Counted from the stretch's first letter, positions 16,801 to 26,309 are shown. The stretch is 64,000 nt of DNA from Roseomonas sp. (GCA_031180725.1 JAPSLO010000010.1:124001-188000), one strand, 5' to 3'. Translations and numbers: made by a program. The notes: a model not told the origin generated them from the sequence alone.

Positions 16801-17192
16801 CCAGTAGCGATCCGGATCGCCGTAGCTAGTCGGCTGTGATCAACGCGGAAGTCCGCAAGATTCCCGGGCTTTCCGTCGGCGTGAGTATTTGCGTTTGCAA
16901 GGCTCCGGTCTGGAGCCGGCGAAAATCTTGCAAATCGGCGCCCTTGTTGTAGCCGCTCGGGCGACGTGATTCCGCCAGTGCATCGTCGCGCCGGAGCCCG
17001 CCGATGCCGCCGAAATCGCCGCCGTCCGAGCACTCCGAATTCTTCCGCTCCAAGGTAGCCGCCCGTGACCGCCGCCGCAGATGATCCGAACTAGCTCAAT
17101 CGGATGCTACACGGCAGAGATTAGTCGCCTGCGTTACCTTTCGCTGCTCCCACGGGATGCGTCCGCGCACCTCTATGCCGAAGCCGCACCAA
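16801..17192. other. Non-coding stretch between two gene remnants
   Basis: About 390 bases with no convincing gene on either strand and no clear repeat. It separates the LysR remnant from the IS3 remnant and probably consists of decayed DNA. Confidence 0.5.
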
Positions 17193-18340
17193 TTACCCGG
17201 GTGTGCGGCGGATGCACTCCGCTGGACTGGTCCGCTCCCCAACACTGGTCCTGGGGCTACGCAACTCGTCGGGCTGTTCGAGCCTGCTCGGCGAACGCAC
17301 GCGGGTCAAGTTCCGCAGTGGCCCGTGCGGCCACTCCTCGTTGTACTCCCGCCTCCAAGTCTCCAGCCGGTCCCGAGCATCCGCCAAGGACAGGAACCAG
17401 GAGGCGTTGAGGCACTCTGCCCGCAGGCGGCCGTTGAACGCTTCAACGTGGGCGTTATCCGTGGGCTTTCCGGGCCGGGACACGTCGATCTCCACGCCGT
17501 TCAGGTAGGCCCATTAGTCGAGCATCCGCCCGGCAAACTCCAGACCGTAGCACATTGGAAATAGCGGGGCGGCAAAGGCCGTGGTGGCCTTGGGGCCCAC
17601 ATAAACCCCGAGGCGGCCACGGCCGGCCAGCAGGTCTCCGCACTAATGGTCCAGCCACACGGAGGAGGCCAGCCGGCCATTGTCCACCTTCAGCATCTTC
17701 GGCCGCCCCGTTCGCGCGCCAGCCGGTCAAGTTCGGACACCACGTCGAAGGCCCGAAAACTCGCTCTCGGTGCTATCGAGAGCGCCTCTCGCGTGTTAGC
17801 GTCCAGCACCGTCAGGATCCGGACCGGGCGGCCGTCGAACAGCGCGTCCGAGACGACGTCCATCGACCACACCTCCTTCGGCGCCGTCGCGCCAAGCCGT
17901 CCCACCCGGTAACGTCAGGCCCGCTTGCGCCGCGGCAGCTTCGTCCGGATCGACAGCCCTTCCTCGCTGTAGAGCCGGTAGGTCCGCTTGTGGTTCACAG
18001 GCCAGCCCTCCCGCCGCAAGAGGATGTGCCGGCGCCGGTAGCCGTAGCGCACCCGCGCCGCCGCCAGGTCGCGCAGCCGCATGCGCAACTCCACCTGCGG
18101 ATCCCTCCGTGAGCGATACCGCTGCGACGACCGCCGGAAGCCGGTCGCCGAACAGGCCCCCGCTCGCCCACGCCGTAGGCGCCCTGCAGATGGCGCACCA
18201 CCTCGCGGCGCGCGGCGGGCCTCCCCACTTTCGGCGCAGCACGTCCTGCAGCGTGGATTCGTCGAGCGTCAGATCGGCGACCAGCCGCTTCAGCTTGGCG
18301 TTCTCCTCCTCGAGCTCCTTCAGCCGCCGGATCTCCGTGC
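17193..18340 (-). mobile_element. Degenerate IS3-family insertion sequence (orfA end plus orfB)
   Basis: Minus-strand pieces of both IS3 transposase genes are visible. The orfA end (18335-18227) has IRRLKELEEENAKLKRLVAD, the leucine-zipper tail. OrfB follows in shifted frames: REVVRHLQGAYG, then RYGYRRRHILLRREGWPVN and KRTYRLYSEEGLSIRTK, an in-frame stop, EVWSMDVVSDALFDG, and finally GKPTDNAHVEAFNGRLRAECLN with WRREYNEEWPHGPL. The part around 17520-17690 no longer matches. Several frameshifts and stops make it inactive. The orfA N-terminus and the terminal inverted repeats were not identified. The closest group looks like IS407/IS3. Confidence 0.85.
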
Positions 18341-18444
18341 ATCGTCCGGTGGAAGGACGCAGAGCGAAAAGAAGTCGATGGAGCCGCCGGAGCAGCTCCA
18401 AGCGAGGCTGCGGTAGCGCCCTCGGCAATGACCGCCGCTTCCTT

Positions 18445-19932
18445 TCAGCGGAAGGGCGGCTCGTCGAAGCTTCGCAGCTTGCGCGAATGCAGCGCCGCCA
18501 GATCGCCACGCAGCATTTCCAGCGCGGCGAGGCCGATCATCAGGTGCTGGCCAACCGCTCGTTCATAGAAGGCGCTCGCAGTACCCGGGAGCTTGATCTC
18601 GCCATGCAGCGGCCGGTCGGAGACGCAGAGCAGCGTTCCGTAGGGAACGCGAAAACGGTAACCCTGCGCGGCAAGCGTGCCGCTCTCCATGTCGACGGCG
18701 ATCGCGCGGGAGAGATTGATGCGCCGTCGCTCGCGCGACCAGCGCAGCTCCCAGTTCCGGTCGTCATAGGTCACGACGGTGCCGGTGCGCAGCCGCCGCT
18801 TCAGGCCGTCGCCCCGCTCCCCCGTGACCTGCCCGGCCGCGGCCTGCAGCGCAAGCTGCACTTCGGCGAGGGCCGGCACCGGAATTTCCGGCGGCACCAG
18901 GTCGTCGAGGATGCGGTCGCGTCGGAGATAGCCATGCGCCAGCACGTAGTCGCCGATCGCCTGTGACTGCCGGAGGCCGGCGCAATGGCCGACCATGAGC
19001 CAGCAATGGGGGCGCAGCACGGCAAGATGATCGGTGATGTTCTTCGCGTTGGATGGCCCGACGCCGATGTTCACCAGGGTCACTCCGCCTGAGCCGTCCG
19101 CGCGCAGCAGGTGATAGGCGGGCATCTGGAAGCGGTGCCAGGGCACAGTGGCGATCATCGCTTCGGCCTGCGCGGCATCGTTGCGGCCGATCTGCGCCCC
19201 GCCCGGCAAAACCAGGCTCATCCAGGGGCTGTCGGGCCGAGCGATCTCGGCGACGGCCCAGCGGAGGAACTGGTCGACGTAGCGATGATAGTTGGTGAGC
19301 AGGATCCAGGGCTGGACGGCACGCCAATCCGTGCCGGTGTAGTGCACCAGTCGGCGCAGGGAGTAATCCACACGCACCGCATCGAAGAGCGCCAGCGGCA
19401 GCGGCGCGCCGGAGTCGAATCGCCACAGGCTGTCCGCCACCTCATCACCGACCTCGGCGAGCGCGGGCGAGACGAAGTGGCGAGCCAGCAGGAAGGGGGC
19501 GGAACCGTTGCTGTCGAACTCGTCGCCGCGCTCCAGCACATAGGGATAGGGGATCTCCTGCGTGCTCGGGCCCACTTCGATCGTGGCTCCGAACTCGCTC
19601 ACCAGCGGACGGAGCTGTTCGAGCAGATAGGGGCGGAAGAAGCCCGGCTGGGTGACCGTAGTCGCATAGGTTCCGGGCGACTGGAACTTGGCCCAGGCCC
19701 GACGCGTGGCAGGCGGACCGCCCCCTGTCGGCGCGTAGGTCAGGCGCAGCGCCGGATAGCGGAAGGTGGTGCGCTCTCCGGCATCCGGAGGGGCGCCACC
19801 CCGCAGCGTGCGCTCGATCGCGGTGCGCAGAGCCGCACTGGCCGAGCCGTGGAGCGCCTCCAGCCGGTCGACCGCCTCTTCCGGGGATGCGCAAATCTCG
19901 TATTGCGGCGTGCTTGACGATGTCGGAGACAC
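18445..19932 (-). CDS. amn: AMP nucleosidase
   Basis: A 495-residue cytosolic enzyme that hydrolyses AMP to adenine and ribose 5-phosphate. Matching features are RYPALRLTYAPTG in the N-terminal domain, QEIPYPYVLERGDEFD, LTNYHRYVDQFLRWA, VNIGVGPSNAKNITDHLAVLRPHCWLMVGHCAGLR, and a C-terminal nucleoside-phosphorylase-like half with AVDMESGTLAAQGYRFRVPYGTLLCVSDRPLHGE. The start is GTG 19932 behind GGAGGAAACG; an ATG 45 bases earlier lacks a good site. It follows the fah operon but is separated from it by a perfect hairpin, so it is probably transcribed alone. Confidence 0.93.
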   Translation of the reverse strand: MSPTSSSTPQYEICASPEEAVDRLEALHGSASAALRTAIERTLRGGAPPDAGERTTFRYPALRLTYAPTGGGPPATRRAWAKFQSPGTYATTVTQPGFFRPYLLEQLRPLVSEFGATIEVGPSTQEIPYPYVLERGDEFDSNGSAPFLLARHFVSPALAEVGDEVADSLWRFDSGAPLPLALFDAVRVDYSLRRLVHYTGTDWRAVQPWILLTNYHRYVDQFLRWAVAEIARPDSPWMSLVLPGGAQIGRNDAAQAEAMIATVPWHRFQMPAYHLLRADGSGGVTLVNIGVGPSNAKNITDHLAVLRPHCWLMVGHCAGLRQSQAIGDYVLAHGYLRRDRILDDLVPPEIPVPALAEVQLALQAAAGQVTGERGDGLKRRLRTGTVVTYDDRNWELRWSRERRRINLSRAIAVDMESGTLAAQGYRFRVPYGTLLCVSDRPLHGEIKLPGTASAFYERAVGQHLMIGLAALEMLRGDLAALHSRKLRSFDEPPFR

Positions 19933-19995
19933 GGGACGTTTCCTCCGGCCGGGATCTGGCTTCAGCAACGCCGCCATCCCCTGTCCGGATCGCCA

Positions 19996-20031
19996 CGCGG
20001 GCGTCGCCGCGCCTCCGCGGCGACGCCCGCG
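19996..20031 (-). terminator. Perfect 16-bp hairpin between fah and amn
   Basis: CGCGGGCGTCGCCGCG (19996-20011) and its exact reverse complement (20016-20031) enclose a CCTC loop. It lies 28 bases after the fah stop in the minus direction. There is no T run, but a stem of this strength probably ends the hyuA-hyuB-tctC-fah transcript. Confidence 0.65.
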
Positions 20032-20059
20032 CGCCGTGATCCAGCGGCCCCGGGGCCGG

Positions 20060-21364
20060 TCAGTTGGCGGGGAGGACGGTTCCCCCGCAGCGCCCGAACC
20101 CGATTGGAACATGACCCTCGCGCTCGCAGCGAGCGGTCAGGATCACCTCGTCTCCGTCCTCCAGAAAGGCCCGTTGCACGCCGCCGGGAAGCGTCAGCGG
20201 CGCGCGGCCATTTGCCGTAGCCTCGAGCAGGCAGCCCTGCTCGCCGGGACCGAAGCCGGAGATGGTGCCGGTGCCGAAAATGTCGCCGGGGCGCAGGTCG
20301 CAACCATTGCTCGTGTGGTGCGCGAGCATCTGTGATGGCGTCCAGTAGAGCCACCGCGCATTCCCCGTGCCGATCGGTGCAGGCGCTTCGGCGCCGGGCG
20401 GCCGCAGCCAGGCGGTGAGGGCGATGTCGAAGCCGCCCGACGCATCCGCGGGATGGGCGAGATGCGGCGGCGCCCCCGGCTCCTCCGGGCCGCTGCGGGC
20501 CCGCGGCGGTACGCGGAATGGCGCGAGCGCCTCGAGGGTGACGACCCAGGGCGAGAGGCTGGTGAGGAAGCTCTTGCCGAGGAACGGCCCGAGCGGCTGG
20601 TACTCGAAGCGCTGAATGTCGCGCGCGGACCAGTCGTTCAGCAGGCAGATGCCGAGGATATGCGCCTCCGCCTCGGCGACCGGCACACGCTGGCCGAGCG
20701 CATTCCCGGGGCCGATGATGCAGCCGAGCTCCGCCTCGTAGTCGAGCCGGGCCGTCGGCGCGAAGACCGGCGGGGCCGTGCCGTCGCGCTGCTGGCCCAT
20801 CGGACGCCGGCAGGGCGTGCCACTGACGCGGATGCTGGAAGCGCGGCCGTGATAGGCGATCGGCATCCAGCGGAAATTCTCGCCGACCGCCGGCTGGCCC
20901 GGGCGCATGACCCGCCCGGCATTGCTGGCGTGCTCAAGCGAGCAGAAGAAATCGGTGTAGTTGCCGGGCGTGACCGGAAGCGCCATCTCCGCCGCCTCCA
21001 TCGGCACTAGTGCCTCCTCGGCGCCGGGTGGTGCGGCCGGTCCGGAGAGCAGGGCGGAGAGGGCGCCGCGCAGCGCCTTCCAGTGCGGTCGGCCGAGTGC
21101 GGCGAAGCGGTTCAGGTCGGGGCCGGCCACGGCGACGCGAGCGGCCTCGGCGGCGATGCCGTCGAACAGGCCGAGCGCCAGCCAGGCGCCGAGGTCTACG
21201 ATACGGTCGCCGATCGCGACGCCGCCCCGGAACCCCCCGGCCTCCCCCGCGCGGCGGAACATGCCGAGGGGGAGATTCTGCACCGGGAAGTCCGTGCCCG
21301 CCGCATGGGCGGAGGCGACCCAGCACCGCAGCGACGGGTCGTGCGTGATGTCAAGGTCGCTCAT
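20060..21364 (-). CDS. Fumarylacetoacetase-like hydrolase (copy 1)
   Basis: A 434-residue homologue of fumarylacetoacetase, which splits fumarylacetoacetate into fumarate and acetoacetate. An N-terminal SH3-like domain (DFPVQNLPLGMFRR) precedes the catalytic barrel: YTDFFCSLEHASNAGRVMRP, IAYHGRASSI, LDYEAELGCIIGPGN (metal-binding E-x-E) and LLNDWSARDIQRFEYQPLGPF. The ATGA overlap with the tctC stop makes it the last gene of a translationally coupled operon. It lies with hydantoinase/oxoprolinase genes instead of tyrosine-pathway genes, so a different acyl-pyruvate-type substrate is likely. A second copy lies at 40.5 kb. Confidence 0.88.
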   Translation of the reverse strand: MSDLDITHDPSLRCWVASAHAAGTDFPVQNLPLGMFRRAGEAGGFRGGVAIGDRIVDLGAWLALGLFDGIAAEAARVAVAGPDLNRFAALGRPHWKALRGALSALLSGPAAPPGAEEALVPMEAAEMALPVTPGNYTDFFCSLEHASNAGRVMRPGQPAVGENFRWMPIAYHGRASSIRVSGTPCRRPMGQQRDGTAPPVFAPTARLDYEAELGCIIGPGNALGQRVPVAEAEAHILGICLLNDWSARDIQRFEYQPLGPFLGKSFLTSLSPWVVTLEALAPFRVPPRARSGPEEPGAPPHLAHPADASGGFDIALTAWLRPPGAEAPAPIGTGNARWLYWTPSQMLAHHTSNGCDLRPGDIFGTGTISGFGPGEQGCLLEATANGRAPLTLPGGVQRAFLEDGDEVILTARCEREGHVPIGFGRCGGTVLPAN

Positions 21365-22350
21365 TCCGGTTGCAGCCCCATGGCGGCGCCGAGGCTCTTG
21401 AACTCCGCGACCTCGCGGACCATCAGCGCGCGGAACTCGTCCGGCCCGAGCCCGACCGGCTCGGCCCCGAGCGCGGCGAGGCGCTGGCGCAGCGCCGCGT
21501 CGCGCAGCGCACCGTTGAACAGCCTGGCAATCCGCTCCACCAGCGGCCGCGGCATGTTGGCTGGCCCGGCCAGGCCGAACCACGTGTCGGAGCGCACGCC
21601 GCGCACGCCCTGCTCCTCGAAGGTGGGAACCTCCGGCAGGAACTCGCTGCGCCGCTCGCTTGCGACGCCAAGCGCCCGCACCGTGCCGGAGCGGATATGC
21701 GGCAGGGCCGAGTTGACGGAGGAGAACACCACCTTCGGGTCGCCGGCGATCACCGCCTGGATGGATTCGTTCGAGCTGCGGTAGGGGATGTGGCGCATGC
21801 GGATCTCAGCCGCGCGCTCCAGCATGCCCCCCATGAAATGCACCGTCGTGCCGATGCCGGAGGAGGCGTAGGCGATGTCCTCGGGCGGGCGGGAGCGCGC
21901 CAGCGCCACGAATTCCGCCAGGTTGCGGGCGGGCAGGTCCGGATGCACCACCATCACGTTGGGTGAGGTGGCGAAGAGCGTGATCGGCTCCAGGTCCTTC
22001 AGCACGTCGATCGGCAGGTTGCGCATCGCCGCCGGCACGATGGTGATGGTGCCGGGGATGGCGACGAGCAAGTGCCCGTCGGGCGCGGCGCGCGCGGCAA
22101 GGCCCGCAGCGAGCATGCCGCTGGCGCCTACCCGGTTCTCGATGACGATGGGCTGCGGCAGCGCGGGCCGCAGCGCCTCCGCCATCACGCGGATGGCGAC
22201 GTCGGTGACGCCGCCGGCGCCGAAGCCGACGAGGATGCGGACCGGGCGGTTCGGCCAGGGCTCCTCCTGCGCCGCGGCCGGTTCCGCCAGCCCGAGCAGG
22301 CCGGCCGTGCCGGCCAGCACGCTGCGCCGCGTAGTGCGATGAGGGGTCAT
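21361..22350 (-). CDS. Bug-family (TctC) periplasmic receptor
   Basis: A 329-residue tripartite tricarboxylate transporter receptor. A twin-arginine-like signal (RRSVLAGTAGLLG, cut near AAAQ) is followed by the Bug pattern RILVGFGAGGVTDVAIR, IVIENRVGASG and PDGHLLVA. The family binds carboxylates and related small molecules in the periplasm. It overlaps fah by four bases on one side and hyuB by four on the other, which ties the receptor to this pathway. No TctA/TctB genes are nearby. Confidence 0.9.
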   Translation of the reverse strand: MTPHRTTRRSVLAGTAGLLGLAEPAAAQEEPWPNRPVRILVGFGAGGVTDVAIRVMAEALRPALPQPIVIENRVGASGMLAAGLAARAAPDGHLLVAIPGTITIVPAAMRNLPIDVLKDLEPITLFATSPNVMVVHPDLPARNLAEFVALARSRPPEDIAYASSGIGTTVHFMGGMLERAAEIRMRHIPYRSSNESIQAVIAGDPKVVFSSVNSALPHIRSGTVRALGVASERRSEFLPEVPTFEEQGVRGVRSDTWFGLAGPANMPRPLVERIARLFNGALRDAALRQRLAALGAEPVGLGPDEFRALMVREVAEFKSLGAAMGLQPE

Positions 22351-24143
22351 GCTGCCTGTCCTCCCTTGGCGTCGTCGTGGCGGGCGGTTGCGCGCAGCTC
22401 GGCGCGTCGCCTCTCGGTTGCGGCGCGGTCGAGCGCGCCGTCGGGTCCGAGCAGGACCCCATAGGCCTCCGCGGCATGGCCGGGCGTGACGTAGCCGGCG
22501 GCGATGTCCGCCAGCACGCGCTCCGGCTCGCGCTCCCAGGGCGGGCCGTAGCCGCCGCCACCGCCGGAGACGACGCGCAGCGTGTCGCCCGGCTCCAGCG
22601 CATAGGTGCCCTTCCAGCGCCGCAGCACTTCACCGCCGGCGCGGCGGATCTCGACGAAGCAGGTCTGGCCGGCGCCGCCGCCCTGCAGCCCCCAAGGCGG
22701 ACATTGTGCACGCTCGAACTTCAGGCTGACCTTGCAGGGAGCGAGGATCCGGTAGGTTTTCTCGACGCCAAGCCCACCGCGCCGCCTTCCCGGCCCGCCG
22801 CTGTCGGGCCGCAGCGCCTTGCCGAGGAGCAGGAAGGGGTAGAGCGCTTCCTGCATCTCCACGGGAATGTCGGGCACGTCGCCATGCGCATTGGAGCGCA
22901 GCGGAAAGGCGCCGTCCTCCTCCGCTGTCGCGCCCCAGCCGCCCGTTGCGGTGTCGAGGTTGGCGAAGAGCTCGCCATTCGCCAGGCGGCCGAACAGCGT
23001 GTGCACGCCATAGGTGCCGTGATGCGCCGCCGCCGCGCGATCGGGCAGCGCCTCGCCGAGGGCACGCAGGATGGTGTCCACCACGGTCGGGATGGTGTTG
23101 CCGGAGCCGCCGATCGGCGCGTCGGGCCGTGCGGTGAGAAAGGTGCCGTCCGGCGCCTCCACCGTCAGCCGGTCGAAATCGCCCTGGTTGACGGGCTCGT
23201 CCGGGGTCAGCACGTATTTCGCGGCGATGCGCGCCGCCGCGACCGCGCCGCCATTGCGCCCGGCATTGGAAGGGCCCGCCATTTGCGGCCCGAGGCCCGA
23301 GAGGTCCACGGTGAGCCGCCCGTCGCGCACGCGCACCGCGACGCCAACCGGCACCGTGACGCCCGCCTCGCCATCCAGCACGCTCTCGGCGTAGTACTCG
23401 CCCGGCGGGATCGCCGCGATCACCGTGGCAGCGGCGGCTTCCGCCTGGCGGCGCATCGCGGCCACCGTGGCGCGCAGCAATGGCACGCCGCGCCGCGCCG
23501 CGACCTCCAGCACCATGTCGCGTCCGAGCAGGCAGCCCGCGAGCTGCGCCTCGAGGTCGCCGAGCAGGAGGCGCGGGAAGCGCGAATTCGCGGCGCAGAG
23601 GCGGAACACGTCCTCGTTGCGCCGCCCGCCCTGCAGCAGGCGCACGCTGGGAAGCTGCAGCCCCTCCTGCCAGACATCGGTGGTGTTCGTGCCCGTGCTC
23701 GAGCCGGGGGTGGAACCGCCGACATCGATCCAGTGCACCAGCACCGCGAAAAAGCCGAGCAGCGCGCCATCCGCCGCGCCGCCCTCGCGGATCGGGGTGG
23801 AGAGTACGACGTTGTTGAGGTGCTGCCCGAGCGTGGCGGCGGAGTTGGTCAGCACCGCGTCGCCATGCCGCAGCGCCTCGGCGCCATGGATCTCCAGCGC
23901 CTCCCGCACGCCGGTGCCGAGCGCGTTGGCGACGAAGATCGGCAGGCTGCCGCGGGATTGGGCGACCAGTGCGCCTTCCGGGTCCACCAGCCCGACCGCG
24001 TAGTCCTTGTATTCCTGCACCAGCGGGCTGAAGGCCGTGCGCTCGATGTTGCGCTCGATCTGGTTGGGGATGGAGAGGATCTCGTGGCGCAGGATCTCGA
24101 GCTCGATCGGGTCCTGGGTTCCGGCCGGCGGAAGGTGGCTCAT
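22347..24143 (-). CDS. hyuB: Hydantoinase/oxoprolinase B subunit
   Basis: A 598-residue HyuB-family protein. The N-terminus DPIELEILRHEILSIPNQI and NSAATLGQHLNNVVL-type sequence are typical, as are GPSNAGRNGG and the glycine-rich LRVVSGGGGGYGPP near the C-terminus. With HyuA it performs ATP-dependent opening of cyclic amides such as hydantoins or 5-oxoproline; some relatives carboxylate acetone-like compounds. ATG 24143 is preferred over the upstream ATG for its GGAG site. It is ten bases after hyuA. Confidence 0.92.
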   Translation of the reverse strand: MSHLPPAGTQDPIELEILRHEILSIPNQIERNIERTAFSPLVQEYKDYAVGLVDPEGALVAQSRGSLPIFVANALGTGVREALEIHGAEALRHGDAVLTNSAATLGQHLNNVVLSTPIREGGAADGALLGFFAVLVHWIDVGGSTPGSSTGTNTTDVWQEGLQLPSVRLLQGGRRNEDVFRLCAANSRFPRLLLGDLEAQLAGCLLGRDMVLEVAARRGVPLLRATVAAMRRQAEAAAATVIAAIPPGEYYAESVLDGEAGVTVPVGVAVRVRDGRLTVDLSGLGPQMAGPSNAGRNGGAVAAARIAAKYVLTPDEPVNQGDFDRLTVEAPDGTFLTARPDAPIGGSGNTIPTVVDTILRALGEALPDRAAAAHHGTYGVHTLFGRLANGELFANLDTATGGWGATAEEDGAFPLRSNAHGDVPDIPVEMQEALYPFLLLGKALRPDSGGPGRRRGGLGVEKTYRILAPCKVSLKFERAQCPPWGLQGGGAGQTCFVEIRRAGGEVLRRWKGTYALEPGDTLRVVSGGGGGYGPPWEREPERVLADIAAGYVTPGHAAEAYGVLLGPDGALDRAATERRRAELRATARHDDAKGGQAA

Positions 24144-24153
24144 GTGCTGCTCC

Positions 24154-26211
24154 TCACGCCGCGACACGGATGGTGATCTCGCCGAGCGCGCCGATCTCGG
24201 CGCGGTCGCCGGGGCCGAGCAGGGTAGTGGCGCCGTATTCCTCGATCACCGCGGGGCCTGTGAGCGCGAAGCCTACGGGCAGGCTCTCCCGCCGCCAGAC
24301 CGGCGCCTCCGTCCAGCCGCCGGGGCCGTGCAGCGGGCGATGCGCGATTGGACAGGGGCTGCTGCCCGGCGGCGCGGCGGGGGAGATGGCGGCAAGGTCC
24401 GGCCGCGCCGTCTCGCCTTCCGCGATCACGCGCAGGCCGACCACTTCCGGCGCGAAATCCACACCCAGGCTGCGCCCGAAGCGGGCGCGGTAGGTGCGCT
24501 CGAAAGCCTCGCACAGCGCGGTGGCCTCCGGCGCGCCGGCGAAGTCCACCAGCACGGCATGGCGCTGGCCGCGATAGCGCATCTCCGCCTGGTGGCTGAG
24601 CCGCGCGGCGACATCGCCGAATTCGCGCTGGGCTGCGGCACGCGCCTCCGCTTCCAGCGCCTCCAGCGCGGCGGCGAGGCTTGCCATGCCGGAAGGCGAG
24701 AGGTCGGCGACGAGGCTGCGCGCCACGTCGAGCCGCGCGCCGGCGAGCAGCATGCCGGCGGCGGAGAAATTGCCGGGCTGCGGCGGGACGATCACCAGTG
24801 GGATGCCAAGCTCGCGCGCCAGGTCCGCCCCGAAGATCGGGCCGCCGCCGCCGAAGGCCATCAGCGCGAAGTCGCGCACGTCGTGCCCGCGCGCGACCGT
24901 GATCTCCTTTACCGCGCCGGCCATCAGCGTGGTGGCGAGGTCGAGCACGCCGCGGGCGACGCGCGCCGTCGCCTCCGCGCCCTCGCCGTAGCCGAGGGGG
25001 ATCGCGACCTTGTCACGAATTGCGGCAGCGGCCGCCGCTGCATCCAGCGTCAGCCTTCCGCCGAGGAAGCTCGCCCCGCCGATGCGGCCGAGGACGAGAT
25101 TCGCGTCTGTCACCGTCGGCTCGGTACCACCGCGGCCGAAGGCCACGGGGCCAGGCTCGGAACCCGCGCTGCGCGGCCCGACATGCAGCCGCCCCTGCGC
25201 ATCCGCCCAGGCGATGGAGCCGCCGCCGGCGCCGACCTCGACGATGTCGAGCACGGGGCTGCGGATCGGGAAGCCGCGCGCATAGCCGCCAACCCAGTAG
25301 GTGGACTGCACGGCGAAGCCGCCCTCCTCGACAAGGGCGCATTTCGCCGTCGTGCCGCCCATGTCGAAGGCGACGACGCGCGGCAGGCCGAGCGCGCGGG
25401 CATATTCGGCCGCTGCGATCACCCCGCCGATCGGGCCGGATTCCACCAGCGCGACCGGGCGCTCCACCGCGGCCGCGAAGGGCATCACGCCGCCATTCGA
25501 TCCCATCATGGCGAGGCCGCCGGCAAAGCCCTCGGCGCCCAAGCGCTCGGCAAAGCCCTTCGCATAGCTGGCGATGGCCGGGCCGACATAGGCATTGGCG
25601 GCGGCGGTCGCGCTGCGTTCGTATTCGAACCACTCGCGCGTCAGCGCCGTGCCGGTCGTGACATAGGCGCCCGGCAGCGCGGCGCGCAGCAGCGCGGCGG
25701 CGCGCTCCTCATGCACGGGGTTGGCATAGGCGTTGAGGAAGGAGACGGCGACCGCCTGCACCTCGGCCGCGCGGAGCGCGGGAAGCAGCGCGGCGAGGCC
25801 GTCCTCGTCGAGCGGTTCCAGCACACTGCCATCGGCGGCTATGCGTTCCGCCACCTCGAGTCGCAGGGCGCGGGGCACCAGCGGCGGGTCGCGGCGGAAG
25901 CCGAGCTCGAAGGGGAGCGGCCGGCTGCCGCGGCCGATCTCCAGCACGTCGCGGAAGCCGCGCGTCGCGACCAGTGCGGTGCGCGCGCCGCGGCGCTGCA
26001 GGAAGGCGTTGATCACATGGGTGGTGCCGTGGCGGAGGGATGCCGTCTCCGCAGGCTCGGCCCCGGCCTCCGCCATGCCCTGGGCGACCCCGTCCACCAG
26101 GTTGCCATAGGTGGTCAGCGTCTTGCCGAAGCGGATCCGCCGGGAAGCAGGATCGTAGACGGCAATGTCGGTGAAGGTGCCGCCTGTATCGGCCGCCACG
26201 AGATACGCCAC
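24154..26211 (-). CDS. hyuA: Hydantoinase/oxoprolinase A subunit (ATP-dependent)
   Basis: A 685-residue HyuA-type protein. The N-terminal phosphate-binding motif DTGGTFTD (8-15) and the second motif VVAFDMGGTTAKCALVEEGG are the actin/Hsp70-like ATP site; RHGTTHVINAFLQRRGAR and FGGGGPIFGADLARELGIP also fit. It forms a complex with HyuB in the cytosol and opens cyclic amides using ATP. First gene of the hyuA-hyuB-tctC-fah operon, with the LysR gene 103 bases upstream on the same strand. Confidence 0.93.
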   Translation of the reverse strand: MAYLVAADTGGTFTDIAVYDPASRRIRFGKTLTTYGNLVDGVAQGMAEAGAEPAETASLRHGTTHVINAFLQRRGARTALVATRGFRDVLEIGRGSRPLPFELGFRRDPPLVPRALRLEVAERIAADGSVLEPLDEDGLAALLPALRAAEVQAVAVSFLNAYANPVHEERAAALLRAALPGAYVTTGTALTREWFEYERSATAAANAYVGPAIASYAKGFAERLGAEGFAGGLAMMGSNGGVMPFAAAVERPVALVESGPIGGVIAAAEYARALGLPRVVAFDMGGTTAKCALVEEGGFAVQSTYWVGGYARGFPIRSPVLDIVEVGAGGGSIAWADAQGRLHVGPRSAGSEPGPVAFGRGGTEPTVTDANLVLGRIGGASFLGGRLTLDAAAAAAAIRDKVAIPLGYGEGAEATARVARGVLDLATTLMAGAVKEITVARGHDVRDFALMAFGGGGPIFGADLARELGIPLVIVPPQPGNFSAAGMLLAGARLDVARSLVADLSPSGMASLAAALEALEAEARAAAQREFGDVAARLSHQAEMRYRGQRHAVLVDFAGAPEATALCEAFERTYRARFGRSLGVDFAPEVVGLRVIAEGETARPDLAAISPAAPPGSSPCPIAHRPLHGPGGWTEAPVWRRESLPVGFALTGPAVIEEYGATTLLGPGDRAEIGALGEITIRVAA

Positions 26212-26288
26212 CCGCTCCTCCCGAACCCGTCCTTCCGAGCAGACTGGGCCTGAACGGCGCGTCGGAACACCGCTCGTTCGGGACGGGG

Positions 26289-26309
26289 TTCGTGCAGAAT
26301 TTGCACGAA
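26289..26309. repeat. Perfect inverted repeat between LysR gene and hyuA
   Basis: TTCGTGC (26289-26295) and GCACGAA (26303-26309), spaced by AGAATTT. It begins five bases beyond the LysR stop and 78 bases before hyuA. It could end the LysR message or be a LysR-type binding site for the hyu promoter. A second, imperfect repeat (CGAACCCGTCC at 26222 and GGACGGGGTTCG at 26281) flanks the same gap. Confidence 0.45.

Noticed and set aside
15363-17033. Minus-strand 556-residue open frame after tRNA-Gly
   Set aside because: Only part of it matches anything (a LysR tail) and the rest is antisense to the phosphatase; treated as remnant sequence.
22377-26253. Long plus-strand open frames opposite hyuB and hyuA (599 and 748 residues)
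   Set aside because: These arise from GC-rich codon bias on the opposite strand; composition is unprotein-like and hyuA/hyuB are unmistakable.
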